Positions 35,285 to 43,191 of a stretch of 64,000 nucleotides of DNA are shown piece after piece. The stretch is from positions 3,849,001-3,913,000 of the forward strand of contig NZ_JALJWV010000001.1 in assembly GCF_024169655.1 (NCBI RefSeq), in the 5' to 3' direction. The notes under the pieces are model-generated. The model was not told where the DNA came from and did no database searches. It worked only from the letters and a program-made list of their open reading frames with translations. Made by a program: the position numbers and the translations under genes. Source of the stretch: Pseudomonas marginalis. Lineage in GTDB: Bacteria > Pseudomonadota > Gammaproteobacteria > Pseudomonadales > Pseudomonadaceae. How positions within the stretch are numbered: position 1 is the stretch's first letter; every line of letters begins with the position of its first letter.

Positions 35285-36802
35285 ATGACTGTCTGGAAAA
35301 CCGAACGTGGCGCCTTGCTGCTATTGCTGGGCGTTTCCGCCCTGCTCCTGCTGCTCGGCCTGGGCAGTCGCGACCTCTGGGGCCCGGAAACCCGCTGGGC
35401 GAACATCGCCGTGCAGATGCTGCAAAGCGGTGACTACTTCGACCCCTACCTCAAAGGCACGCCGTATTACGACAAGCCCCTGCCCTCCTATTGGCTGATC
35501 ACCGGCTTCGCCAATCTGATGGGCGGGCTGGGGCCGTGGTCGCTGCGTCTGTCGTCGGTGATTTCCGCATGGTTGAGCATCTGGCTGGTGTACCTGATCG
35601 GCGAGCGCCTGTTTCGCAAAGGCACCGGGCTGATTGCCGGCTGGATGCTCGCCACCACGTTCTATTTCCTGTTCTGGGCGCGCGTGGCCACGGCGGATGT
35701 GCTCACCGTGTGTGGCGTGCTGGCGGCGGTGTGGTGGTACTGGCGCGGGCCGGATGACACACGACTGTGGCGCTACACGGTGTTTTTCCTGCTGTTGGCC
35801 GCGACCTCGCTGCTCAAGGGCTTGATCGGTTTTGTGCTGCCGGGCCTGGTGCTGCTGCCGCACCTGCTCAGCGAGCATCGCTACAAACGTCACCTCAACC
35901 TGCGCCTGGTGCTGGCGCTGTTGATTGCCGCAGGGTTCTATGCCATCCCCTTTGTGCTATCGCACCTCTACGGCGCGCCGACCTATGGCGAGAGCGGCCT
36001 GGCCCTGGTATTCCGCGAAAACGTCGTGCGTTTCTTCGACCCCTTCGACCATATGGGGCCGATCTATACCTATCTGATTTACCTGCCCGCCTACACCCTG
36101 CCCTGGGCACCGTGCTGGTTGCTCGGCCTGTGGCTGGTCGTGCGACATTGGCGTCAGACCCCGCCCAACGTGCGCTGGCTGGTATGGGGCCTGGGGCTGC
36201 TATTCGTGTTCTTCACCGCCAGCGGCAGCCGCCGCAGTTACTACGTGCTGCCACTGGTGCCGTTCGCCCAGTTGTTGGGCGCGTGGTGGCTCAGCGAACG
36301 GCTGGCAAAAAAAACCGCCAGTTGGCCGCGCTGGCAGAAAGGCTTTGGCATTGCCGCCGCACTGATGCTGCTGGTGCTCGGCGTGGCGTACCCGTGGACC
36401 AACGGCAACGGCGGCGTGACGCGTTTCGTCGAGGACGTGCAAGCTCAAGCCGAGAAGACCGCGCCGTGGAACCAATGGCAAATGGTGCTGGTGGAAGTCG
36501 ACAATAAACTGCCGATGTACCTGCAAAACGGCGGCCAGCCGTTCTACTACGTCGCCGAAACCCAGGACTTCCCCCGCCAGGGCGACAGCGCTGCGTTCAT
36601 GGCCTGGCTGGAACACACCAGCGGCCGCCGTTTCGACCCACAACACACGATTATCATCGTGCAGTATTCCAAGGACGATCCCGCGCCCCTCGCGTACCTG
36701 GGCACGGATCATCAGGTGATCACCACTCAGCCGGACAATGGCGAGCGGCTGTTTCACCAGCGTGCGGGGGGGAGTGTGGCGTTTATCCCGATGAGGAAAT
36801 AA
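35285..36802 (+). CDS. Second ArnT-like GT39 glycosyltransferase
   Basis: A 505-residue polytopic GT-C protein, 9 bp after arnT and clearly its operon partner. It has RDLWGPETRWANIAVQML where ArnT has the PDETR motif, so an acidic residue is kept as Glu and the preceding Asp is lost. GTPYYDKPLPSYW is also ArnT-like. It probably transfers a different sugar to lipid A or another envelope acceptor. Donor and acceptor are unknown. Confidence 0.83.
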   Translation: MTVWKTERGALLLLLGVSALLLLLGLGSRDLWGPETRWANIAVQMLQSGDYFDPYLKGTPYYDKPLPSYWLITGFANLMGGLGPWSLRLSSVISAWLSIWLVYLIGERLFRKGTGLIAGWMLATTFYFLFWARVATADVLTVCGVLAAVWWYWRGPDDTRLWRYTVFFLLLAATSLLKGLIGFVLPGLVLLPHLLSEHRYKRHLNLRLVLALLIAAGFYAIPFVLSHLYGAPTYGESGLALVFRENVVRFFDPFDHMGPIYTYLIYLPAYTLPWAPCWLLGLWLVVRHWRQTPPNVRWLVWGLGLLFVFFTASGSRRSYYVLPLVPFAQLLGAWWLSERLAKKTASWPRWQKGFGIAAALMLLVLGVAYPWTNGNGGVTRFVEDVQAQAEKTAPWNQWQMVLVEVDNKLPMYLQNGGQPFYYVAETQDFPRQGDSAAFMAWLEHTSGRRFDPQHTIIIVQYSKDDPAPLAYLGTDHQVITTQPDNGERLFHQRAGGSVAFIPMRK

Positions 36803-36825
36803 CCGAGCTTAACGAGCGCCTGTCT

Positions 36826-37539
36826 TTAACCTTTTGGCAGGCTCGCCGCATGAATAAATGCCTCATCCAAACTGGATGCACCATAAGCGTTCATGAAACC
36901 CTGCGCATCAGTGAAGCGGTTGAAACGCTGCTGACTCAGCATGTAAAAGTCATCGCAGTGAGCAACGATCTCATCGACGTTATGCGATGAAACTAAAACA
37001 GCGACACCTTCTGCGGCAGCCCCCTCCAGGCATTTCCAGATGTGATAACGAAACTCAGGGTCGACACCTGCGGTGGGCTCATCCAGTATCACCAGATCTG
37101 CGTTAACGGAGAGTAGGGATAATGTAAAAAACCATCGTTTTTCTCCGTAACTGCAAAGGGATGATTTTTTCTTCCATATTTGACAATAGCGCTCAGCTAT
37201 CCCCGGGCTCCATTTCTCAATTTTTTCCAGCGCGTGCTTTTGTGTGACCTTTGTATCGGAGCAAAATAGCATCATCATCTTAAAAACATCAAACATACGC
37301 AGCACCGGCGGCGTAGCAATGATTTGCGATAGATAAAGCAGCCTTGAGAACGAATTAGATATTTCACCGGAGTTTATTTTTTTCAGACGACAAACCGCAT
37401 CAAAAAAAGTCGTCTTACCAGAACCATTAGGTCCTAACAGGCCTGAGATCGATCCAGCCTGGATCGTCAATGACGCGTTTTCAAACACGACATGACGCGC
37501 GTACTTGATACCAAGTGATTTTACGACAAGCCGCTTCAT
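36826..37539 (-). CDS. mcbF: Microcin-B17-type exporter ATPase McbF-like
   Basis: A 237-residue ABC ATPase. Walker A GPNGSGKT is at residues 36-43 and Walker B is ADLVILDEPTAGVDP. The ABC signature is degenerate (CSYGEKR). With the permease before it, it should export the modified peptide and may give self-immunity, as McbEF does in E. coli. It starts by TGATG overlap with the permease stop. It is the last gene of the AT-rich island and ends 23 bp from the stop of the convergent glycosyltransferase gene. Confidence 0.85.
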   Translation of the reverse strand: MKRLVVKSLGIKYARHVVFENASLTIQAGSISGLLGPNGSGKTTFFDAVCRLKKINSGEISNSFSRLLYLSQIIATPPVLRMFDVFKMMMLFCSDTKVTQKHALEKIEKWSPGIAERYCQIWKKKSSLCSYGEKRWFFTLSLLSVNADLVILDEPTAGVDPEFRYHIWKCLEGAAAEGVAVLVSSHNVDEIVAHCDDFYMLSQQRFNRFTDAQGFMNAYGASSLDEAFIHAASLPKG

Positions 37540-38282
37540 CAATAACGACTCCAAACTGGGTTAATGAGCAAAAAGCGTAAAGTTGTCAAAAATGAAAGAA
37601 TAAAAAAACAAAAAACCATTATAACAAGGAGTGAACATTCAGCGACACCGATCAACATAATCCGGTTAGCCCACCACATCGGATTGAAAAACCTAATCAC
37701 TTCAAATAGCGGGTGAGACGAGTTCATACCGACAATTCCCAGTGCCAACATCAGGAACGACAATATAGAGAACAGCGTGTTGGCATTTTGAAAGCCTATA
37801 GGAATCAACGTCAACAGAAGCGACGGAATGGAAAACAGAAGAAAGCATATGTAGAACCTTACAAGAACAGTAAGAAACTCAGCCACTTCCATCACACCAA
37901 AGTAATTTCTCGTAAACACATAAAAAGCTGAGCAATAGACAATCGACATAACAGAATAGGCAAAAAATTGCCCAACAAGAAAGACGGCCTTTGTACGCCA
38001 GGCATATACGAAAGACCTTAGAAAACCACTCTCTCTTCTTCCCACTATATAAAAAGCCAAGCCAAACAGAGCAACACTCGACGATACGAACGCATAAAAC
38101 CACGAGGTACTATCTAGATAACCTTTAGGCACTTCGCCACCACCTACCCTGGCATAGCTTATCAAATAGAAAGTTACCGCAGGAGATATAACAATCCAAA
38201 ACAGCGCGACGGGCTCCTTTAACTGTTCTTTAATAAATAGTCCCGCCAATAAAAACGACTTATACAAAGGGTAGTACTTCAT
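37539..38282 (-). CDS. mcbE: Microcin-B17-type exporter permease McbE-like
   Basis: A 247-residue ABC-2-type permease with six predicted TM helices (for example VALFWIVISPAVTFYLI and LVIMVFCFFILSFLTTLRFLL). The start is an ATG one codon after a GTG; GAGGTGAG precedes it. It lies 8 bp after the YcaO gene. Size and place agree with McbE, whose E. coli version is 241 residues. Confidence 0.82.
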   Translation of the reverse strand: MKYYPLYKSFLLAGLFIKEQLKEPVALFWIVISPAVTFYLISYARVGGGEVPKGYLDSTSWFYAFVSSSVALFGLAFYIVGRRESGFLRSFVYAWRTKAVFLVGQFFAYSVMSIVYCSAFYVFTRNYFGVMEVAEFLTVLVRFYICFLLFSIPSLLLTLIPIGFQNANTLFSILSFLMLALGIVGMNSSHPLFEVIRFFNPMWWANRIMLIGVAECSLLVIMVFCFFILSFLTTLRFLLINPVWSRY

Positions 38283-38290
38283 CACTCACC

Positions 38291-39493
38291 TCAGGGAAAC
38301 GGTACCATTTTCTCCACGCGCGACTGCAGTATCGCGCCCGCAAATCTTTTGGAGTACTTATTGCTCAAATTTATATTCTGTGAATTATTCATATGAAGAA
38401 AAAGATCAGGCGAAACATATTTACTAAAAATACAGCCAACACCATTAACCATCGAATGCCTTACATAAAAATAACCTAAAATACCCTGATCATTTAAAGC
38501 AGACAAAAAACCGGACAACGTAAATTCCACAGATGACACCAAACTTTCTCCGTCAACAACAACCTGAACATCAATGATTTCCTGATACGTTTTATATAAA
38601 TTACATTCTAAAAAATATCGCAAATAATAGTCCTCAACTCGTTTCTCATCAGAATCGACAGACTTAAACAAATCCATAAATCGATAAGTTTGCCAAAGCT
38701 CCAGTATTGATTTTTCAAGTGCATCACTAACCGTCGCCGAATAGGACATTCCTGCGCAATAATTCACATGATGATTTGCCTTGCTTTGGCCATACACAAC
38801 CAATATGCAAACACCCGGAAATCTAGCATCAGAAATATCAAATGCCGAGATCTCACCCGCAGAAATAAGAGCATGATATAAATGCCTGATTTTTTTGCGC
38901 GACAATAGCTCTAACGCTCGATCAGTGGACACTATGGAGCGACATTTTTTCGTCAACCAAAACCTCACAAGGAATTGCCGCTCAAGATACTCCTTCACGG
39001 CGCCTAAAAAAGCAAAATTTGGGCGCCAATGGAAACTGCACCCACAGGTATCTCTTAGTGGGTAAATAAAATTATCATCATCAAGACCATATGAAGAAAG
39101 AGAAATACAGACTGTGGGAATCAAGCACGTAGAGAAATCTAGAGCTCTCACAACCTTACTTAAAGTAAACTTATGTTCCTCAACCTCTCGAATAGAAACT
39201 TTTTTAGATGCCGTCTGAATAAAGGCACGGGCAAAGCTATCAACTTCTGTGTCCGTCAATGAGTCACTGAGAAAACCATACTTACTCGAAAGAACTTCTC
39301 TATAAAAATGACGACGTTCAAAATATTCACCTAAGGCAGTTTTGATTGAATTCGAACCTCAACCCACGCCGGACCCATTCACCGATAGCGCATCAGATAC
39401 TTCTACAGAGTTTGGTAACGCGAGCAATCCTGCAGGCTGAAACAGCAATGAACCAGGCAGGTCTGGCTTCTGCATTAAATTAATAACTTTCAT
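38291..39493 (-). pseudogene. mcbD: YcaO cyclodehydratase McbD-like, frame interrupted by one in-frame TGA
   Basis: One continuous frame of 401 codons from the ATG at 39493, which overlaps the mcbC end by 14 bp. It has a single TGA at 39359-39361 (codon 45). Upstream codons end in VNGSGVG; directly downstream comes GSNSIKTALGEYFERRHFYREV, the YcaO ATP/Mg-binding helix. The second motif YSATVSDALEKSILELWQ and the C-terminal VPFP are also present. The encoded length would be 400 residues, close to McbD. CGA-to-TGA would be a one-base nonsense change. Without readthrough only a 44-residue peptide is made, or an internal TTG at 39259 would lack the ATP helix. The enzyme should make thiazoles and oxazoles on the precursor. 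Confidence 0.85.
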
Positions 39494-40286
39494 GCTGCTT
39501 GCCTATAAAATGAACACACATAGGAAAGAACAGGGCTGGATTTAACCCCAGTACCTTACAAAGCATAGAATCTGTATACGCAGACCAGAGTCGGCATGCA
39601 AGCCCCAGTGATTTAGCTTGGAGTTCCACCAGCATGTAGATCGAGCCAATTTCCATCAGCGCCATTCGGTAGCCGCGATACCGATACTTGAACAAGTTTT
39701 TCGGCATATAGGCGACGTAAATCAGTGCCAAACTGGGGCTGCCAATATCATTGGGCGGCGTTAGTATGGCGGCTTTGAGTTTTTCAATATCCGTCTCAAC
39801 CTGCATCACCTCAAACCTTCTGGATTTTGGGAGTAAATGCAGAATCTTTCCCGCACCCGGCCAAGTACTACATTCATTAGAAAGAGAACAAAGAAAAATT
39901 TCGGCTGGGTAAAGCGCCCCACCACTTGGATAGCCCCCCTTGTAAGATTCCGTATTCATTGATAGCAATGGACCAACCAACTTTTCGACGTCTGCAAACT
40001 CTAACTCTCCTGGCACAAATCGCTCACAAGACTCATTTCGGCATAGCAGCCCTTTCCTGTGTTCATCGGAGAGCTTTAGTTCAACCGTCAAATCCATGTC
40101 AGGATAGAGAACCAATTCGTTCCCTGTTAATTGTGCAAGATGCCCCTCATCCAGAAAATGCAAGCTGGTGTGATGTTGAAATGCCTTATGGAGAGTAAAA
40201 TTACCCTTACTATGAAATTCAAGTACCTCTTCATAGACTGACGCGTCTATAAACCTGAGATAATAATCATGCGGGACTTTTTTCAT
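39480..40286 (-). CDS. mcbC: FMN-dependent azoline dehydrogenase McbC-like
   Basis: A 268-residue nitroreductase-fold protein of the SagB/McbC type that oxidises thiazolines/oxazolines to azoles. GGYPSGGALYPAEIFL (residues 118-132) is the family motif. K200-Y201 lie in FKYRYRGYRMALMEIG, at almost the same position as the essential Lys-Tyr pair of E. coli McbC. The ATG at 40286 overlaps the mcbB stop (ATGA). It ends 14 bp inside mcbD. Confidence 0.9.
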   Translation of the reverse strand: MKKVPHDYYLRFIDASVYEEVLEFHSKGNFTLHKAFQHHTSLHFLDEGHLAQLTGNELVLYPDMDLTVELKLSDEHRKGLLCRNESCERFVPGELEFADVEKLVGPLLSMNTESYKGGYPSGGALYPAEIFLCSLSNECSTWPGAGKILHLLPKSRRFEVMQVETDIEKLKAAILTPPNDIGSPSLALIYVAYMPKNLFKYRYRGYRMALMEIGSIYMLVELQAKSLGLACRLWSAYTDSMLCKVLGLNPALFFPMCVHFIGKQHESY

Positions 40287-41143
40287 ATTTCCGCCCCCAA
40301 ACAATCACACATATACCAGTGCGAGTTCGACTCCTCGAAAATCCTACCATCACTTAACTGGAGGTATGTCGCATACAGAATATTATCCTGATACTTGCGC
40401 ACCATGCCAACATCAGTAAAAAACTTAACTTTCCTGACTATAGCACCGATCACAATCAATTCTTGATAAAGACTTAATGCCTTGAAAGGCACACTGACAT
40501 GCTTTCCTTTACAAAATGCCAGAACGCTTGCCCAGCTATTTTTAGAATGCGTAACAGACTCATTATTGACCAGCCTGTCAACGGTGCAAAAATGGCAAGG
40601 ATTTCCTATTTCTGCAATATATGGCTGTCCTATACAAAAAAAACCACCCATCGGCCAGCAAACGCTAATAGCACTTTGTGGCGAAGCTTTCGCCAAATCA
40701 AAATGCAGCTTCTTTATAGAATCATACTCATAACCATAACACATCAACACCACAAAACATCTGCCCCCTCTAACGGACTCAACGACGTCGTCTGAAAACT
40801 CTTTGAACTCTAAAACCCCAGAAAACTCCTGCCTAAAAACATCCTCAAAAAAGCCTTTCCTTCCCAAAGAGTGCACAACCACTGTCTTTTCAAAATATAA
40901 TTCCTCAACAGCGCCAAAAGGAATAATCCCCTTCAAAAATTCAAACGCACTGTTTGCCTCCAGGCCATTTTCAGAAAGCACCTCGTCCACATCGCCCTTG
41001 GTCATAACACTCGACAGTTTAAGCTGCCGAAGTGCTTTCAGCAGCGGTTGCGAGTGCACCTTTGAAACACCCATATCAGAGATAATTAAGCTTTCCGTTT
41101 CAAAATTCAAAATCTCATAGTTAGGTATGGTTATATTCATCAT
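40283..41143 (-). CDS. mcbB: Cyclodehydratase partner McbB-like (leader-binding, E1-like)
   Basis: A 286-residue McbB family protein (295 in E. coli). The N-terminal third should hold the leader-binding RRE fold, and the rest an E1-like domain that recruits YcaO. C183 and C186 (NPCHFC) plus C279 and C281 near the C-terminus could form a four-Cys zinc site; that is inference. The first of two adjacent ATGs follows AGGGGAATGC. It lies 65 bp after mcbA, with a strong hairpin between them. Confidence 0.82.
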   Translation of the reverse strand: MMNITIPNYEILNFETESLIISDMGVSKVHSQPLLKALRQLKLSSVMTKGDVDEVLSENGLEANSAFEFLKGIIPFGAVEELYFEKTVVVHSLGRKGFFEDVFRQEFSGVLEFKEFSDDVVESVRGGRCFVVLMCYGYEYDSIKKLHFDLAKASPQSAISVCWPMGGFFCIGQPYIAEIGNPCHFCTVDRLVNNESVTHSKNSWASVLAFCKGKHVSVPFKALSLYQELIVIGAIVRKVKFFTDVGMVRKYQDNILYATYLQLSDGRIFEESNSHWYMCDCLGAEI

Positions 41144-41156
41144 GCATTCCCCTGTA

Positions 41157-41186
41157 GAGGTTTTCTAGCCTCCGCCGGAAAACCTC
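41157..41186 (-). promoter_or_regulatory. Hairpin between mcbA and mcbB
   Basis: GAGGTTTTC and GAAAACCTC form a perfect 9-bp stem around a 12-nt loop, ending 13 bp before the mcbB start. With no T-run it is more likely an mRNA-stability or processing element that favours precursor over enzyme expression than a full terminator. Confidence 0.6.
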
Positions 41187-41208
41187 GTTAAGTGGGTGAC
41201 GGTTAAAT

Positions 41209-41412
41209 TTACTCACTCGTCGGTTGTTGCTCGGTTATTGAATTGTGACCACACCCACCACTACCGCCGTTGCATCCACCGCCGCCACCACATCCACCGC
41301 TTCCGCCGCACCCACCTTGGCTTCCTGATGCGCCGGCGTTACCTGCATACGGATTGAACCCGTACTCATTATCAAAACTAAAAAACAGCTCTCCAAACTC
41401 TTCACTTTTCAT
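41209..41412 (-). CDS. mcbA: Microcin-B17-like azole peptide precursor
   Basis: A 67-residue precursor. The leader (residues 1 to about 27) has EEFGELFFSFD, closely resembling the SEFGVVLSVD of the E. coli McbA leader where McbB binds. The core has Cys at 35, 41, 47 and 54, each after Gly-Gly or a Gly run, with Ser at 29, 31, 38 and 51 between Gly residues. Thus up to four thiazoles and a few oxazoles can form. No Ser-Cys or Cys-Ser neighbours exist, so the fused bis-heterocycles of microcin B17 cannot. The hydrophilic tail HNSITEQQPTSE is unusual. The ATG follows CAGGAGAATTGAG. First gene of the operon. Confidence 0.92.
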   Translation of the reverse strand: MKSEEFGELFFSFDNEYGFNPYAGNAGASGSQGGCGGSGGCGGGGGCNGGSGGCGHNSITEQQPTSE

Positions 41413-41800
41413 CTCAATTCTCCTGAGTCCACACAGACACTATCTTTGCCCACTTATAAACAAGTGACGATAGCAATCTAGCTTTTCTGGAAAAAAATGC
41501 AATTTTTGCATACCTCATAATGTAGGAAAATTTACCAATAACTTTAGGAAAATTCTTTCACAAAAATCAGAAAACAAATAACTCCATGTAAGATAAAAAA
41601 TCGCTACCCACGCTGAATAGGAACACTTAACCCTCGCAGAATTAATACCTTACGAAGCCTCAACCTGCACACATAACTTTTATTTAAATCCAGGAAGAGC
41701 ATGTAGGACGCAGAACACATTCAAAGAAACTTATAAGAGAATCCGACATACGGTCTAACTTCAACTATTCGCCATATGTTCTTAGAGGAAAGGTCTGCGC
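41413..41800. promoter_or_regulatory. AT-rich upstream region of the mcb operon
   Basis: About 390 bp, strongly AT-rich, with no gene that I can support. On the minus strand a TATAAG near 41456 is a possible -10, with a weak CTAGAT 17 bp upstream. A palindrome ATGCAA-TTT-TTGCAT lies at 41497-41511 and is a candidate operator. No terminator is evident. Confidence 0.45.
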
Positions 41801-41839
41801 GTTTTTTGCTGATCGAACCGGGATTCGGGCGGCGGAATA

Positions 41840-42178
41840 GAGACGCTCATCGGCGCTTTCCATTATGTTGCAGGGAAAACTCGGTGGTGGTGTCGATACT
41901 CTGGGACAAGGGCAGCAAAAACAGCGTCGCCGTACTCAGCAGAATTACCGGGAAAGGTGGCAAATCGCGCTGGCTATTGAAGCGGATCAACACCGAATAA
42001 TCCCCTGCCTTGCCCTGGCCGGTTTCGACACTGCGAAACACCCCGGTTTCGCGTAACTGGTTACGACTTTGCGCGGCATTCAGCGGGTCGTCGACCATGA
42101 CGTGGATCGGCTTGAGGTAGTCCTAACCGTCGGGCAACGCGCGCTCGGGCAGGGTATTGGTGGCCGCACAGCCAGTGC
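41840..42178 (-). pseudogene. Truncated lipoprotein gene at the island border
   Basis: The minus strand reads GTGCAATNTLPERALPDG, where GTGC is a lipobox remnant, then a TAG, then DYLKPIHVMVDDPLNAAQSRNQLRETGVFRSVETG in the same frame. A hydrophobic stretch (PVILLSTATLFLLPLSQSI) follows, and the homologous sequence ends soon after (EFSLQHNGKRR and stop). The signal peptide start and the C-terminal part are missing. It abuts the AT-rich mcb region and probably marks its insertion point. Confidence 0.65.
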
Positions 42179-42179
42179 C

Positions 42180-43112
42180 CTACCAACGCCCCATCGCCAG
42201 GCTGTACGGCGAAAACTCCGCAAACCGCCACCTCAACGCCAACGCCGCCGGGCGGCGGACCACCTGTTCCACCGTGACCGTCCACAACCGCTGCGCGCCC
42301 TCGAACCGCGCCACCTCGGCCCCGCTGAGGATCAGTGAAGTGCGCCCGGCCAGGTGCATCACGTCCCCCGATGCAAAGTCGATGAACAACAACCCCGCCA
42401 CCGGGTTGGCGTGCAGGTTGCCCAGGGTGTTGAAGAACAGGTTGCCGGCAAAGTCGGGGATGGTCAGCACGTTGCCTTCCACGCGCACGAAGCCGCGGTT
42501 GCCGCCGCGATGGGAGACGTCCACCGAGCGCTCGCCGTCGATGTCCACGTAGCTGGCGACAAAGAAGGTGTCGGCGTTGCGGATCATCGCGTGTGCGGCG
42601 TCATCCAGGCGGTTGCTGCGCTCGGCCACCTGCCCGGGTTTGCGGGCGACCCCGTCGACAGGTCGCAGTTGGATGTATTTGGGGCAGTTGCCGAAGGACT
42701 GGACCACATCGACCGCAAAGCCCCCGTGATCCAGCGCGCCGACACGCCCATTCAGGCGATTGCGGCGGCGCGTGTCGAGGTCGATGCCGAGCAAGCCGAC
42801 GGCGGCCCCCGGACGCAAGCCGGACCGCGCCGGGTCGCTGATACCGGGCAGGCTGTCGATCTGCAAGGTGTGCGGGTCGGGCGAATGGGCAAACCCCGGC
42901 GCGCCTTCGATCATCGTCGCCCAGGGCATGCCGTGCGCGTCCACCACGCCGAGCATCAGGTACGGCAACAGCGGATAAAACCCTCGATGCTGCTCGGGCA
43001 GATGATCGCGGATCACCTTGGCGCCAATCATGTCCATGCGCTCGGCAGCACCGGCGCTTGCTTGCATCTGCCGTTCACCGGCATGCCAGGGGGAGTGTTC
43101 GGTCGGTTGCAT
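42180..43112 (-). CDS. Pyridoxamine 5'-phosphate oxidase-like FMN-binding protein
   Basis: A 310-residue protein with a split-barrel FMN-binding fold. VVDAHGMPWATMIEGAPGF near residue 58 and FVASYVDIDGERSVDVSHRGGNRGFV near residue 190 are typical of the PNPOx-like proteins often fused to ferredoxin reductases. No reductase domain is present here; the protein ends at FSPYSLAMGRW. The ATG at 43112 follows ACGAGGTGATTGCC and is preferred over the GTG three codons earlier. It is separated from the LysR genes by 79 bp. Confidence 0.8.
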   Translation of the reverse strand: MQPTEHSPWHAGERQMQASAGAAERMDMIGAKVIRDHLPEQHRGFYPLLPYLMLGVVDAHGMPWATMIEGAPGFAHSPDPHTLQIDSLPGISDPARSGLRPGAAVGLLGIDLDTRRRNRLNGRVGALDHGGFAVDVVQSFGNCPKYIQLRPVDGVARKPGQVAERSNRLDDAAHAMIRNADTFFVASYVDIDGERSVDVSHRGGNRGFVRVEGNVLTIPDFAGNLFFNTLGNLHANPVAGLLFIDFASGDVMHLAGRTSLILSGAEVARFEGAQRLWTVTVEQVVRRPAALALRWRFAEFSPYSLAMGRW

Positions 43113-43191
43113 GGCAATCACCTCGTGTCAGATAGCCAGATGCTGCGCCCCGCCAGGCAGCGAGAGAATACCCACGTTCGGCAATCGAGCA

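Noticed and set aside
39259-39259. A TTG at 39259 as the true start of the YcaO gene
   Set aside because: It would remove the conserved GEYFER helix that lies in the same open frame upstream. It has no convincing ribosome site, whereas the ATG at 39493 overlaps mcbC as the other genes of the operon do.
41776-42000. A 74-codon plus-strand frame at the edge of the mcb island
   Set aside because: It runs antisense to the lipoprotein pseudogene, whose protein-level similarity is on the minus strand.
36803-42180. McbG-like pentapeptide-repeat immunity gene
   Set aside because: I looked in both strands around the mcb genes; no run of A(D/N)LXX-type repeats is present.
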